Numbered from the stretch's first letter, positions 18,021 to 29,252 are shown. The stretch is DNA of 64,000 nucleotides from Bauldia sp. (GCA_037200845.1 JBBCGQ010000001.1:1736001-1800000), one strand, 5' to 3'. Translations and numbers: made by a program. Notes: generated by a model from the letters alone, not told the origin.

Positions 18021-18202
18021 TCGTTCTCCGGAGTGCCGGGCACCGCGGGATCCGCTGACGGCTCGCCGGGCACGCCCTCGGCCAATTCGCCCTTGCGCTT
18101 GCGCGCGTCTTCCTCGCGCCGCTGCAGGCGCTCCTTCTTTTTCTGTTCCTTGGCGCGGTCGCGATCGCCGCGCTGCTGATTGTAGTTCGGCCGGAAGGCC
18201 AT
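18017..18202 (-). CDS. Small highly charged hypothetical protein
   Basis: 61 residues. The first 40 are almost entirely Arg, Lys, Glu, Asp and Gln (DRDRAKEQKKKERLQRREE), predicted as a single charged helix, followed by a Pro/Glu tail. AAGGAG precedes the ATG at good spacing. It is translationally coupled to the following gene. Nucleic-acid or ribosome binding would fit the charge, but that is a guess. Confidence 0.7.
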   Translation of the reverse strand: MAFRPNYNQQRGDRDRAKEQKKKERLQRREEDARKRKGELAEGVPGEPSADPAVPGTPENE

Positions 18203-18231
18203 GGGCGTCTCCTTCTCTTGCGGCGCGAGCC

Positions 18232-18266
18232 AAAAACAAGGGCCCGGAGCTTGCGCGCCGGGCCCC
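18232..18266 (-). terminator. Intrinsic terminator of cold-shock gene copy 2
   Basis: Stem GGGCCCGG/CCGGGCCC (18265-18258 with 18247-18240) and, on the minus strand, TTGTTTTTGG after it. It is located 17 bases beyond the stop of the minus-strand cold-shock gene. Confidence 0.75.
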
Positions 18267-18282
18267 GATTTAGTTCAGCGCG

Positions 18283-18486
18283 TTAGACGCTGACGAGATT
18301 GGCGGCGGCGTCCTTGCCGCGCTCCGACACGACGTCGTAGCCGACCTTCGTGCCCTCGCCGAACGAGCGCAGGCCCGCCTTTTCGACCGCCGAGACGTGC
18401 ACGAACACATCCTTGCCGCCGTCATCCGGGGTGATGAAGCCGAAGCCCTTTTGATCGTTAAAGAATTTCACGGTGCCCTTAGCCAT
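18283..18486 (-). CDS. Cold-shock protein (CspA family), copy 2
   Basis: 67 residues with KGFGFI and DVFVHV RNA-binding motifs and the family start MAKGTVKFFN. Ribosome-site-like GAAGGAAG precedes the ATG at 18486. It ends with a clear intrinsic terminator, so it is monocistronic. Paralogue of 16257-16460. Confidence 0.94.
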   Translation of the reverse strand: MAKGTVKFFNDQKGFGFITPDDGGKDVFVHVSAVEKAGLRSFGEGTKVGYDVVSERGKDAAANLVSV

Positions 18487-18677
18487 GGGAGTCTTCCTTC
18501 TAAGAAACGCGAAAGCGCGTCAAATCGGACCCAAGCGGACAATTCCGCCTGGGGCCGTTCCGGGTTCGCGTTGTCTTGGAGGGTAGCCCCGAGGGGAATA
18601 GCTGCAGCAAGGCAGAGCAAAGTCTGGAAACCCTCATATAGGGCAGGCGGCCCTCCGCCACAATGACGGGTGGCCGA

Positions 18678-19244
18678 CTAGGCCGCCGCGTCCCGCCGCA
18701 AATGGCGGCCTTCCGCGACTTCCTCGGCGATCTTCTCGGCGAAAGCCTTGAGGTCGCCCGGGTTGCGGCTGGTGACGACGCCATCGTCGGTGACCACCGC
18801 CTCGTCCTTCCAGTTGGCGCCGGCGTTGATGAGATCGGTCTTCACCGACGGATACGAGGTCATGTCGCGGCCCTTGGCGATGCCCGTTTCGATGAGCAGC
18901 CAGGGCGCGTGGCAGACCGCCGCGACGATCTTCTTCTGGTCGTAGAAGGCGCGGATGAGCGCCAGCGCATCGGCATTGATTCGCAGCGTGTCGGGATTCG
19001 TCTGCCCGCCGGGCAGCACGATCGCGTCATAGTCGTCGGCGCTGACCGTGGCGAGGGCCTTGTCGACCTTCACCAGCCGGCCCCAATCCTTCTTCTCCCA
19101 GCCGCGGATCTGGCCGGCCTCCGGCGAGACAACATCGACCGTGGCGCCGGCTTCCTTCAGCATGTCGCGCGGCACCTCGAGCTCGGACTGCTCGAAGCCG
19201 TTGGTAGCGAGGATCACGATCTTCTTGCCGCTGATGTTTTTCAT
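18678..19244 (-). CDS. DJ-1/PfpI family protein (type 1 glutamine amidotransferase-like)
   Basis: A 188-residue protein of the PfpI/YhbO branch: KIVILATNGFEQSELEVP at the N-terminus with the conserved Glu, AIVLPGGQTNPDTLR, and the nucleophile elbow VAAVCHAPWLL with Cys followed by His. Members act as chaperone, deglycase or protease-like stress proteins. The ATG at 19244 has GGGAG about seven bases upstream. The frame stays open far upstream of this start, over an apparently broken small gene. Confidence 0.9.
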   Translation of the reverse strand: MKNISGKKIVILATNGFEQSELEVPRDMLKEAGATVDVVSPEAGQIRGWEKKDWGRLVKVDKALATVSADDYDAIVLPGGQTNPDTLRINADALALIRAFYDQKKIVAAVCHAPWLLIETGIAKGRDMTSYPSVKTDLINAGANWKDEAVVTDDGVVTSRNPGDLKAFAEKIAEEVAEGRHLRRDAAA

Positions 19245-19342
19245 GGAGGTTCTCCCGAGTGGTGATGTGGTGAGAAATAACGGCGAAGGGGCGCCGGCGG
19301 TTCCCGAGCGCGCTGCGCATAGAAGAGGCGCCTGCCACGCGG

Positions 19343-19637
19343 CTACGGCCGCTGCCTGGCGATCAGCGCCTGCAGCGCGGCCGTCAGCTCCACAGCCCGC
19401 ATTCGCCTCCGGATCGTCGCGCAGGTCCGGAATGTCGTCGCAGCATAGGGCGCCCGCCGCCGCGCAGGCGTGGCGGCGCCGGCAGATCGACTGGCGGCAG
19501 TCTCGCCATCTCTGTTTGGTCGTCCGACCGATCTGACAGAGGCGAAGGCAAAGGGCCGCGCGAACGACGTCGGGATGCACAGGGGTGCGATCCTCGTAGC
19601 CGTCTGCCGACACGCCGTCCTGTTTGCGCCGGGCCAT
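19343..19637 (-). pseudogene. Small Cys/Arg-rich protein with apparent frameshift
   Basis: From ATG 19637 the frame encodes a hydrophilic start, then HPDVVRAALCLRLCQIG and a Cys-rich segment (WRDC, CRRRHAC, LCCDD) resembling small hypothetical proteins of Hyphomicrobiales. Around 19395 the coding signal moves to another frame, which continues AVELTAALQALIARQRP and stops at 19343-19345. A one-base indel would join the two parts into about 97 residues. Without the shift the frame runs into the PfpI gene, an unlikely fusion. It could be a real frameshift mutation or an assembly error. Confidence 0.45.
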
Positions 19638-19703
19638 CGGGCACATCTTCTCGTTCTCGCGGCCGCCTGAGGTCAGGCGACGAACCTGGACCTCTTGCGG
19701 GAT

Positions 19704-19861
19704 GAGACACACCCCTCCCCAAAACGCCTCTGGCGTTTTGACCCTCCCACAAGGGGAGGGTTCACCCTTGTTGCAACACCGCGCTCCAACAAGCTCCGCT
19801 TGAGCCCTCCCCTTGTGGGAGGGCCAAAGCCGCGTCAGCGGCTTTGGGGAGAGTGTGTCTC
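19704..19861. repeat. Inverted-repeat element with GAGACACAC ends
   Basis: Outer ends GAGACACACCCCTCCCC and, inverted, GGGGAGAGTGTGTCTC. Inside are AAAACGCCTCTGGCGTTTT and CCTCCCACAAGGGGAGG palindromes, mirrored by CCTCCCCTTGTGGGAGG and AAAGCCGCGTCAGCGGCTTT. It is non-coding, 158 bp, and lies between the broken small gene and the DUF486 gene. Confidence 0.75.
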
Positions 19862-19930
19862 GCCAAAAGCAGCCGGAGTTTGGAGCCCAAGTCTTCCGGC
19901 GCGCGCAAGGGAGGGTTCAAAAGAACGCGG

Positions 19931-20278
19931 CTAACCCGCGGGTGCGCGAAAGACGAAGAAGGCGCCGGCCGCGATGAGGGCGAAGCCGACGACGGAATTC
20001 ACCGTCAGCCGCTCGCCGAAATAGAGCACCGAGAAGCCGGCGAACACGGTGAGCGTGATGACCTCCTGGATCGCCTTGAGCTGGGCGCCGGAATAGACGG
20101 CGCTGCCGATGCGGTTGGCCGGCACGGCGAAGCAGTATTCGATGAGCGCGATGCCCCAGCTCACCAGGATGACGATCCACAATGCCCGGTCCTTGAACTT
20201 CAGGTGGCCGTACCACGCGAAGGTCATGAACACGTTGGAGCAGGCGAGCAGCAGCACGGGGAGGAGGCGAGCGACCAC
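19931..20278 (-). CDS. DUF486/DMT-like four-helix membrane protein
   Basis: A 115-residue protein with four hydrophobic helices, matching the small DUF486 (DMT superfamily-like) proteins: SNVFMTFAWYGHLKF, SWGIALIEYCFAVPANRIG, AQLKAIQEVITLTVF. The transported substrate is unknown. The GTG at 20278 was chosen because it gives the normal family length and starts right before the first helix; longer in-frame extensions are not coding-like. Confidence 0.8.
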   Translation of the reverse strand: MVARLLPVLLLACSNVFMTFAWYGHLKFKDRALWIVILVSWGIALIEYCFAVPANRIGSAVYSGAQLKAIQEVITLTVFAGFSVLYFGERLTVNSVVGFALIAAGAFFVFRAPAG

Positions 20279-20665
20279 GGCGGGAATCCCTGTTGGCGAT
20301 GCGTGATGTCGAAGGACGCGCTGCGATGGTGTCAAGAGAAGCGCCAGCCGACGCCGTCCGCCGGCTTGCCTCGCGCCGCGCCATGACCGGGCTCCAGGTC
20401 GGAAGAGCTGATATCCTGGAGCATGTAGCCGGCCGCGAGTGTCCCGCGGCGCGCCCGGCAGGGCGTGACGACCGCGGCGAAGATAGAGGGCGGGCGCGGG
20501 GCAGGGATAATCTTGCGGTGTGCCGGCCACCGCGGACTTCCCGATTTGCGGATGTTGCCGTCGCGTTACAGCCAAGCGCCAAACGCGGCGCAACGCGCCA
20601 ATAGGGTTTGCCCCGACGGCCGCCGGTCATGCGTAGCTTTGCCTGCGGCGCCGGGGACGTTTGTT
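20279..20665. other. Gene-free stretch of 387 bases; possible small decayed ORF
   Basis: No conserved gene was recognised. On the minus strand, around 20480-20330, a short run with G/C-rich third positions encodes AAGYMLQDISSSDLEPGHGA and ends at a stop near 20331, but it lacks a convincing start. This may be a remnant or chance. No strong terminator or promoter is visible. Confidence 0.3.
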
Positions 20666-21580
20666 GTGTTTGCGTATCGTCTTGTGATCGCTGCGGCCTT
20701 TGCAGCGGCGGGTGCTGCCGCCTGTGCCGAAGCCACTTCAGCTTCCGAGATCAAGATCTCAGCCGAGGCTGTTTACGCATGGCGCTCCGGATCGAGCAGC
20801 GCCGCGCCGATCATCGTTCCGAATGGTGGCGGGCGCACGATCTACAACACCGACCTGGCGCCGGTGGGGCAGGGCACGGGCCTCGACATCCGCGCGAGCG
20901 GCTCCGGCGAGCACGTCGGGCTTGAGGCCCGTTTCCTCGGCGGCTTCGGCTGGACGGGAGGGCCAACCGAACTCGGCGCTCTCGGCGACGTGCGCATCGG
21001 CGATCATGACAATTTTGGCGTCATCGACGACCACGCTTCGGTGAGTGCGCAGCTCGACACCGCCGAGCTCGATGCAACGCTGAAGCTGTCGCCGGCGCTG
21101 ACGGTCTTCGCCGGTCCGCGCCGGCTGGCGTCGAAGGATAAGTTGACCGACACCGCGATCTTCGGGCTCCTCTACCGATTACAGCATCGAGGCGCGCTCG
21201 ACGGGATGGGGCCCGCAGGTGGGCCTCGCAGCCGACCTCGGCGCCGGCGCGACGCGTGTCGCGGTGGACGGGCGCGCCGGCGTACTCTTCCTAAGCGACG
21301 AGAACGCATATCTGCTGCTTTCCTCGACGGGCGTCAGCGCGTTCCTGACGCAGCGACGGCGCGCCACTGGAGCGCCTTCGCCGAAGCCGGCATCAGCCTG
21401 ACCCAGGCATTCGGCGCATTGACGCTGAAGGCCGGCTATCGCGCGCTCTACATCGACAAGCTGCCGACCGGCGCAAGCAATATGGCGAACGCGACCGCCC
21501 ATTTCGCGCACGTCCTGCCGCCGGTCTACGACACGCTGCTGGTGCAGGCGATCACCGCGGGCGCCGCGCTGCATTTCTAG
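20666..21580 (+). pseudogene. Outer-membrane beta-barrel-type protein with two compensating frameshifts
   Basis: The frame opens with a signal peptide (GTG 20666, hydrophobic VIAAAFAAAGAAACAEA) and alternating strands typical of a barrel. At about 21176 the coding signal leaves this frame for the +1 frame, which encodes YSIEARSTGWGPQVGLAADL and GAGVLFLSDENAYLLLSS-like strands. At about 21350 it returns to the first frame (HWSAFAEAGISLTQAFGALTL) and ends in HF, with Phe the C-terminal residue usual for barrels. The +1/-1 pair would restore a protein of about 304 residues. Either a pseudogene, a gene with a short frame-altered segment, or sequencing error. Confidence 0.55.
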
Positions 21581-21594
21581 CCGCGGACGGCGGC

Positions 21595-21614
21595 GCCGGT
21601 CTGCGCCGGCTTTT
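21595..21614 (+). terminator. Possible terminator after barrel gene
   Basis: Stem GCCGG/CCGGC with loop TCTGCG followed by TTTTC, 15 bases after the stop at 21580. Confidence 0.4.
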
Positions 21615-21639
21615 CAGGCTCCCGGTGCAACGAAGCTGG

Positions 21640-22005
21640 CTACGGCTTCGGATCGAGGAAGGTGTAGAGCGCGGCGATGCGGCCGTCGCGGACCACGATC
21701 ACGTCGAGGCCGGTGATCGCCGGCGGCGCGCCCGGCGGGCCGAAGCCCCAATGGACGCGGCCGGCGCCTTCGATGACCTGCACCGGCGGCAATTCCGTGA
21801 AGACGAAGTCCGGCAGGCGCACCTGCAGGGCCGCCACCGCCGCATCCATCGCAGCGCGCCCGACATGGCGGCCGTTCGGCTCCGTGAAGACGACGTCGTC
21901 GGTGGTCAGGTCCGCGATCGCCGCGCGGCGGCGGGACGCGTCACGCTCGCCGAAGATTTCGGTGAGGTTGCGGTGGAGCAGGGAGTCGGGGGCGACAGTG
22001 CCCAT
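21640..22005 (-). CDS. SnoaL-like / NTF2-fold nuclear-transport-factor-type protein
   Basis: A 121-residue NTF2-fold protein (RNLTEIFGERDASRRRAAIADLTTDDVVFTEP at the N-terminus, then HWGFGPPGAPPAITGLDVIVVRDGRIAALYTFLD). This resembles SnoaL-like polyketide-cyclase or ketosteroid-isomerase-like proteins of unknown substrate. The ATG at 22005 gives the expected length. It is the last GC-typical gene before an AT-richer island that begins about 22010. Confidence 0.78.
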   Translation of the reverse strand: MGTVAPDSLLHRNLTEIFGERDASRRRAAIADLTTDDVVFTEPNGRHVGRAAMDAAVAALQVRLPDFVFTELPPVQVIEGAGRVHWGFGPPGAPPAITGLDVIVVRDGRIAALYTFLDPKP

Positions 22006-22086
22006 GAACGTAAGCCCAGCGTGGCGACTATGTCCCTGTAGTATAGTAGTTGGCAGCGAGTATGCCAAAGGTGCGAAAGCAGAGAC

Positions 22087-22641
22087 ATGGCAAAGCGAAA
22101 CAAACGCCGATCGCACGCCGTCGAATCCACACCCCTAGAAAAGCACGTAAGAGACAAAAAGAAACTCAAATCGCCAATGAGCAAACTGCAAAATCTGCAG
22201 TTTTCGTCTTGGGTGAACGAGGTTCTCGCAGAGGTGCTGTGGTCGGCGCTAATCGCCGGTCTGCTCGATCGCCAAAAGGCGATCTCAGTGTTTCGTATTG
22301 TGCTCGGGCGCTACAAGAGCCGCCGAGCGGATGTCGGCAATATCATGTTGGGTCACTCCGAATTCGCGAAACTAGAGCCAGCTCAGTTTGACATTTTGTT
22401 TGTCGAGCTATGCAAAGATGATGAAGTACGAAATGCCCTTACCCCACTTCTTCTGTTGGAGGGCCTTCCCGATCGCGCGCACTGGCAACGCTGCCTTGGG
22501 GAGCCCGGCGATCCATCGACCGACTGGCAGAAGCTAGGCACAGCGATCGGGCACTCGTTCGACCATCAGTCGCAAGCTGCCACCGACTGTCGGTGGATCA
22601 GGATCATGACGCTGATGGCCCAAGACAAGCTCGTATCCTGA
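22087..22641 (+). CDS. N-terminal part of a split DUF5677-like gene
   Basis: 184 residues: a basic N-terminus, then LQNLQFSSWVNEVLAEVLWSALIAGLL, a motif I associate with the N-terminal half of long DUF5677 proteins. It ends at a TGA at 22639. Five bases later, in the +1 frame, coding continues with SYPEDMRERVEEMIHYPDKGDMR, which reads naturally as the continuation. Base composition is clearly AT-richer than the surrounding genome. Most likely one gene of about 515 residues broken by a frameshift; alternatively two coupled genes. Confidence 0.55.
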   Translation: MAKRNKRRSHAVESTPLEKHVRDKKKLKSPMSKLQNLQFSSWVNEVLAEVLWSALIAGLLDRQKAISVFRIVLGRYKSRRADVGNIMLGHSEFAKLEPAQFDILFVELCKDDEVRNALTPLLLLEGLPDRAHWQRCLGEPGDPSTDWQKLGTAIGHSFDHQSQAATDCRWIRIMTLMAQDKLVS

Positions 22642-22645
22642 AGAT

Positions 22646-23638
22646 ATGCGCGAGCGAGTTGAGGAGATGATCCACTACCCAGACAAGGGCGATATGCGCG
22701 CAGTGCGACCGCACATTCGCGCGAGCGAAATGATGACGCGAAACCGGATGTCCGAGTCAGGACGGCTCCCTCCATACGCGGGTGTATTTTGGTCAGAATG
22801 TTTTTCTAAGACCGCCTGCATACCCCGATTTCCGGACGAGGGCGCCCGTCAGGAGGACTACCGCATTTTCTTCGACGACGTGGCGAAGCTATATGATGAA
22901 CTGTCAAACTGGTTCATGGCGACGATTGGCACTACGGCCATCGATGCGCGGCACGACGCTACGTTTGGCTTGGCGTTATACATCCTTCAGCTGTTGGTCT
23001 TCGCTCTCAAGAGCACCGCGGGGCAGACTGTTGCCGGTCGCCTTATCGCTCGCACTGCCTTGGAAGCGTATCTAACCTTGAGCTTTCTTTCATCGAAGGA
23101 TGACCCAACGATTTGGATGCAGTACCGCAATTACGGTGCAGGCCAGTCGAAACTCGCATATTTGAAGAATGTCAGCGTCGAAGACCTGCCGAGCTTTACC
23201 ACCAGAGAACTTTTGGAGAGCTTAGCTAACGAAGATATGTGGATGGAGTTTCAAGATATAAATTTGGGGGCCTGGTCGGACAAGAACCTTCGAAAGATGG
23301 CAGAGGAGGCAGGCGTCAAGGACGTTTACGATCGCTACTACGACGGACTATCAGCGTACGTTCACGCCAATTGGAGCGCCACGCGCCACGCTGTCTACGG
23401 TGATTGTGTGAACCCGCTTCATCGGTTTCATCGAGTACCAGTTCCGCCTCGGTTTCTATTCCAAGACACCGTCCCAGACATCGTGAAGATCGCCAATTTG
23501 GCGTTGGAGCGAGTCGCGATCCTCTATCCGCCCTTTAAGCCTCGACTGCATTTGAAGGTGCAGACAAAGCACCGGCGAAAACGCGAGCGGCCGAAGAGTG
23601 AGCGCGTCGATTATTCGTCACCAGGGCCGACGGAATGA
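22646..23638 (+). CDS. DUF5677-like protein (C-terminal part of split gene)
   Basis: 330 residues from ATG 22646. The central region (ALYILQLLVFALKSTAGQTVAGRLIARTALEAYLTLSFL) and the later YYDGLSAYVHANWSATRHAVYGDCVNP segment match the helical DUF5677 family, whose function is unknown. The C-terminus is Lys/Arg-rich. It overlaps the convergent proteasome-like gene by 28 bases. AT-rich codon usage, lying between SnoaL and uvrA, marks it as acquired. See the entry at 22087-22641 for the probable frameshift. Confidence 0.6.
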   Translation: MRERVEEMIHYPDKGDMRAVRPHIRASEMMTRNRMSESGRLPPYAGVFWSECFSKTACIPRFPDEGARQEDYRIFFDDVAKLYDELSNWFMATIGTTAIDARHDATFGLALYILQLLVFALKSTAGQTVAGRLIARTALEAYLTLSFLSSKDDPTIWMQYRNYGAGQSKLAYLKNVSVEDLPSFTTRELLESLANEDMWMEFQDINLGAWSDKNLRKMAEEAGVKDVYDRYYDGLSAYVHANWSATRHAVYGDCVNPLHRFHRVPVPPRFLFQDTVPDIVKIANLALERVAILYPPFKPRLHLKVQTKHRRKRERPKSERVDYSSPGPTE

Positions 23639-24429
23639 AGTGGCTGATCGGGATCGATGATCCGCGATGGGGATCGCTCGTAGTCAAGCAACGGACGACC
23701 CAGAAGGGTAACTGTCCCAGACGGGTGGTCCGGCCAAGCGACCCCGAACGGTATCGCGTTCATATGCTCGTATATTTTCACGACCTGAGGTGCGCCTCCC
23801 ACGCTGGCGTGTCGTCCTGATCGGATCACATCGCGCAGAACTTCGAAGGGCTCCATGTCCAAAGTGCCATCTCGAAGCTTCGCCTTCTGACGCAACCGTT
23901 CGACTAGGCGTCTTTTCGCATCAACGATGGCCGCTTCATCGCCAACGAATGTTATCAGCTTTCCCTCTTGCCCGGCTCCTGCCCAATGCCTCGCGGGACG
24001 AAACGTAAATCGGCCGATGCCGGGATCGAAGAACAGCTTCCAAATCTTGAACGTCTTGGAGCGCCAAGAATAACCAGAGAGTAGGAAGATTGCGCCTGAC
24101 GGGGATGGAATTCTTTGACGCACCGGAAGGTGCGATATGAAAGCCCGAGACCTATTGAATACACGTATTAGATGGCCCTTGAGGTCAGCTAGGTCCATCC
24201 CACGAGTCGCAGCCGCCGCAAACATATGAATAGCGTTGTATGCTTGCAGCATAAGCGGATAGGCGTCGTTTGTGTCCCCCGCGAACGAGATCACACAATC
24301 GGTCCGCGGCAGCAGCATGATCTTTGGATTCGCGTCCCAATATTGACCGCCCGAAAGCCGACTGTCCGAAATCACCACAAGCTCTCGGATGTTACCTGAT
24401 AGTCTTATCCAGGCTATCCCGAGTGTCAC
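23611..24429 (-). CDS. Proteasome/HslV-like Ntn-hydrolase family protein
   Basis: 272 residues. The N-terminus, MTLGIAWI, has Thr2, which would be the N-terminal nucleophile after Met removal. ELVVISDSRLSGG carries Asp22 at the position of the proteasome beta Asp17, and ANPKIMLLP carries Lys36 near the position of Lys33. Next comes a strand and ISFAGDTNDAYPLMLQAYN, like the GxxxD helix of beta subunits. About 130 C-terminal residues have no recognised domain. No ATPase partner (HslU, Mpa) is nearby. AT-rich, in an island with the DUF5677-like gene. The substrate is unknown, and the homology is by motif spacing only. Confidence 0.6.
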   Translation of the reverse strand: MTLGIAWIRLSGNIRELVVISDSRLSGGQYWDANPKIMLLPRTDCVISFAGDTNDAYPLMLQAYNAIHMFAAAATRGMDLADLKGHLIRVFNRSRAFISHLPVRQRIPSPSGAIFLLSGYSWRSKTFKIWKLFFDPGIGRFTFRPARHWAGAGQEGKLITFVGDEAAIVDAKRRLVERLRQKAKLRDGTLDMEPFEVLRDVIRSGRHASVGGAPQVVKIYEHMNAIPFGVAWPDHPSGTVTLLGRPLLDYERSPSRIIDPDQPLHSVGPGDE

Positions 24430-24432
24430 GAT

Positions 24433-27435
<3,003 letters not shown>

Positions 27436-27854
27436 CGTCTGATCCAGTGTGGGAGGCGCGGCCTCCCTCGCGTGTGAGATGCGGCCGAGCCCCAAACTTA
27501 TGCTTTCGCGGCCGCGAAACAAGGCGGGCGGACCGCCGGACCGATGCTTATGCAACGCATGACGGCGCGAATCCGGCAGGAGGCTGCAGTCTCGCCCGGC
27601 GCCGCCTGGCTGTCCAGAACAAATGAGGAACGAGCCGGCCGGCCGGCGCGGCGAAGGTCGCGACCTTTTCGGCGCGCATTTGAGGTTGGGAATGCTGATT
27701 GGCTGGCGGGGGCGAAACTCGCCGGCGGAAGGCCTCTAGCGCCGAGAATGGGCGGCGAGGTTTGCGCGTGATACGCTCGCTTAGGTGGTGAAGTATTCCG
27801 CGGCCTTCGAACCGGTCAAACGCCGCACGCGGGGTCGGGCAGTGGGGACAGTCC
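27436..27854. other. 419-base intergenic region between uvrA and the DUF1800 gene
   Basis: It holds no convincing gene; all short frames lack codon bias. It contains a LexA-type operator at 27617-27631. The GGGGACAG ribosome site of the DUF1800 gene is at its right end. Both flanking genes point outward. Confidence 0.6.
27617..27631 (-). promoter_or_regulatory. LexA operator (SOS box) upstream of uvrA
   Basis: GAACAAATGAGGAAC is an exact GAAC-N7-GAAC direct repeat, the LexA-binding consensus of alphaproteobacteria. It lies 181 bases upstream of the uvrA start, a known SOS gene in this class. It could also act on the divergent DUF1800 gene at 27855. Confidence 0.75.
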
Positions 27855-29249
27855 ATGATCCACGACGAAGAACTGTTTTTCGCCCGACGGCTCGGATACG
27901 GGCTGAAGCAGGGCGAGGCAATTTCCGGAGGCGTTCGCGACTGGGCGGTTGCGCAAATCTCGGAAGTCCCGCCGCTTGATTTCTATGGCTCGGACGGGAA
28001 GAGCATCCGCAGTCAGTTGCCCGACTACGCCGAGCCGGTGCCCGGCTATGAAGAGGCCACCCGGCTGGTCGGATTCAATTTCGACAATGAGCGGATCGCC
28101 GACCAGACGGCTCAGGAGAAACTCTACCCCGAATGGCGCGAAGCGCTGCTGCGCTCGCTTACTGCCGTTAACGGACCGAGCCCGGTGTTCGAACGCTTCT
28201 GGGCTTTTTGGGTGAACCATTTCGCGGTCAAGGCCGAACAGATGACCACGATGTGGTACGGCCCGCACACCCGCCTGATCCGTTCCCACATGACGGGCAA
28301 ATTTGCCGAGATGCTCCGCGACGCGGAGCTGCAGCCGGCGATGCTGTATTTTCTCGACAATGTCTTTTCCACCGGGCCGCACTCTCCGTCAGGTCTCGAC
28401 GGACCGGGAGAGTCGATCAACGAAAACCAGGCGCGTGAGCTCTTCGAACTCCACACGATGAGTCCGGAAGGCGGCTACACCCAGGCGGACGTCATCCAGG
28501 CCGCCTACGCGCTTACCGGCTGGAGCTTCTATGACGGCAAGCGCGAACAGAAAAAACGGAACGCTCCATTCGGTGTCTATTGGGACTTCGACCGTCATGA
28601 ACCTGGCCCGCGCACAATCATGGGCAAGAAGTACGGCACGAGCCACCGGGGGCAGGACCAGGCCCCGCAACTGATCGCCGACCTCGCGGCTCATCCCGCC
28701 ACGGCGCAGTTTATTTCGTGGAAGCTCATCCGGCATTTCGTCGCCGACGACCCGCCGGCCGACAGCGTCGCCCGGGTTCGCGACGCCTGGATGCAGTCGG
28801 GCGGCGATCTCAAGGTCGTCCACACCGCGGTGATTGATGAGGTCATTGCCGAGGCGCCGGACCACGAGAAGTTCAGCAATCCGGAGACATGGCTTCACCA
28901 GATGCATCGCACTGCATCGATCGCCGTGCCACTGACCAGGCCCAGAGGCGGCCACACGATAAATATTCTCTGCGACGAACTCGGCCAAGGCTATGCCGCC
29001 GCCCCGCAGCCGAACGGCTACCCCGACCGCAAGTCCGACTGGATATCCAAGGAACTGCTCGAGCGGCGCGCCCGCTACGCCTACCTCGCCTCGTCGTCCA
29101 TCGCCGCGGAGACGGTGCCGTACCTGCATGACTTCGCCATTCGCCTGGCCGGCAAGGACTCTGACCTGGTTGCAGCCATGCAGCGTGCGACCAAGCCCGA
29201 AGCGGCCGCAACGATTTTGCTCGCCAGCCCGCAGTTCATGAGGATCTGA
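27855..29249 (+). CDS. DUF1800 family protein
   Basis: 464 residues matching DUF1800: ARRLGYGLKQGEA at the start, ALLRSLTAVNGPSPVFERFWAFWVNHFAV, the NENQARELFELHTM motif and YTQADVIQAAYALTGW. The biochemical activity is unknown. These genes are almost always followed by a DUF1501 gene, as here after three bases, suggesting that the two proteins act together outside the cytoplasm or at the membrane. No signal peptide is evident in this partner. GGGGACAG precedes the ATG. Confidence 0.9.
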   Translation: MIHDEELFFARRLGYGLKQGEAISGGVRDWAVAQISEVPPLDFYGSDGKSIRSQLPDYAEPVPGYEEATRLVGFNFDNERIADQTAQEKLYPEWREALLRSLTAVNGPSPVFERFWAFWVNHFAVKAEQMTTMWYGPHTRLIRSHMTGKFAEMLRDAELQPAMLYFLDNVFSTGPHSPSGLDGPGESINENQARELFELHTMSPEGGYTQADVIQAAYALTGWSFYDGKREQKKRNAPFGVYWDFDRHEPGPRTIMGKKYGTSHRGQDQAPQLIADLAAHPATAQFISWKLIRHFVADDPPADSVARVRDAWMQSGGDLKVVHTAVIDEVIAEAPDHEKFSNPETWLHQMHRTASIAVPLTRPRGGHTINILCDELGQGYAAAPQPNGYPDRKSDWISKELLERRARYAYLASSSIAAETVPYLHDFAIRLAGKDSDLVAAMQRATKPEAAATILLASPQFMRI

Positions 29250-29252
29250 CCG

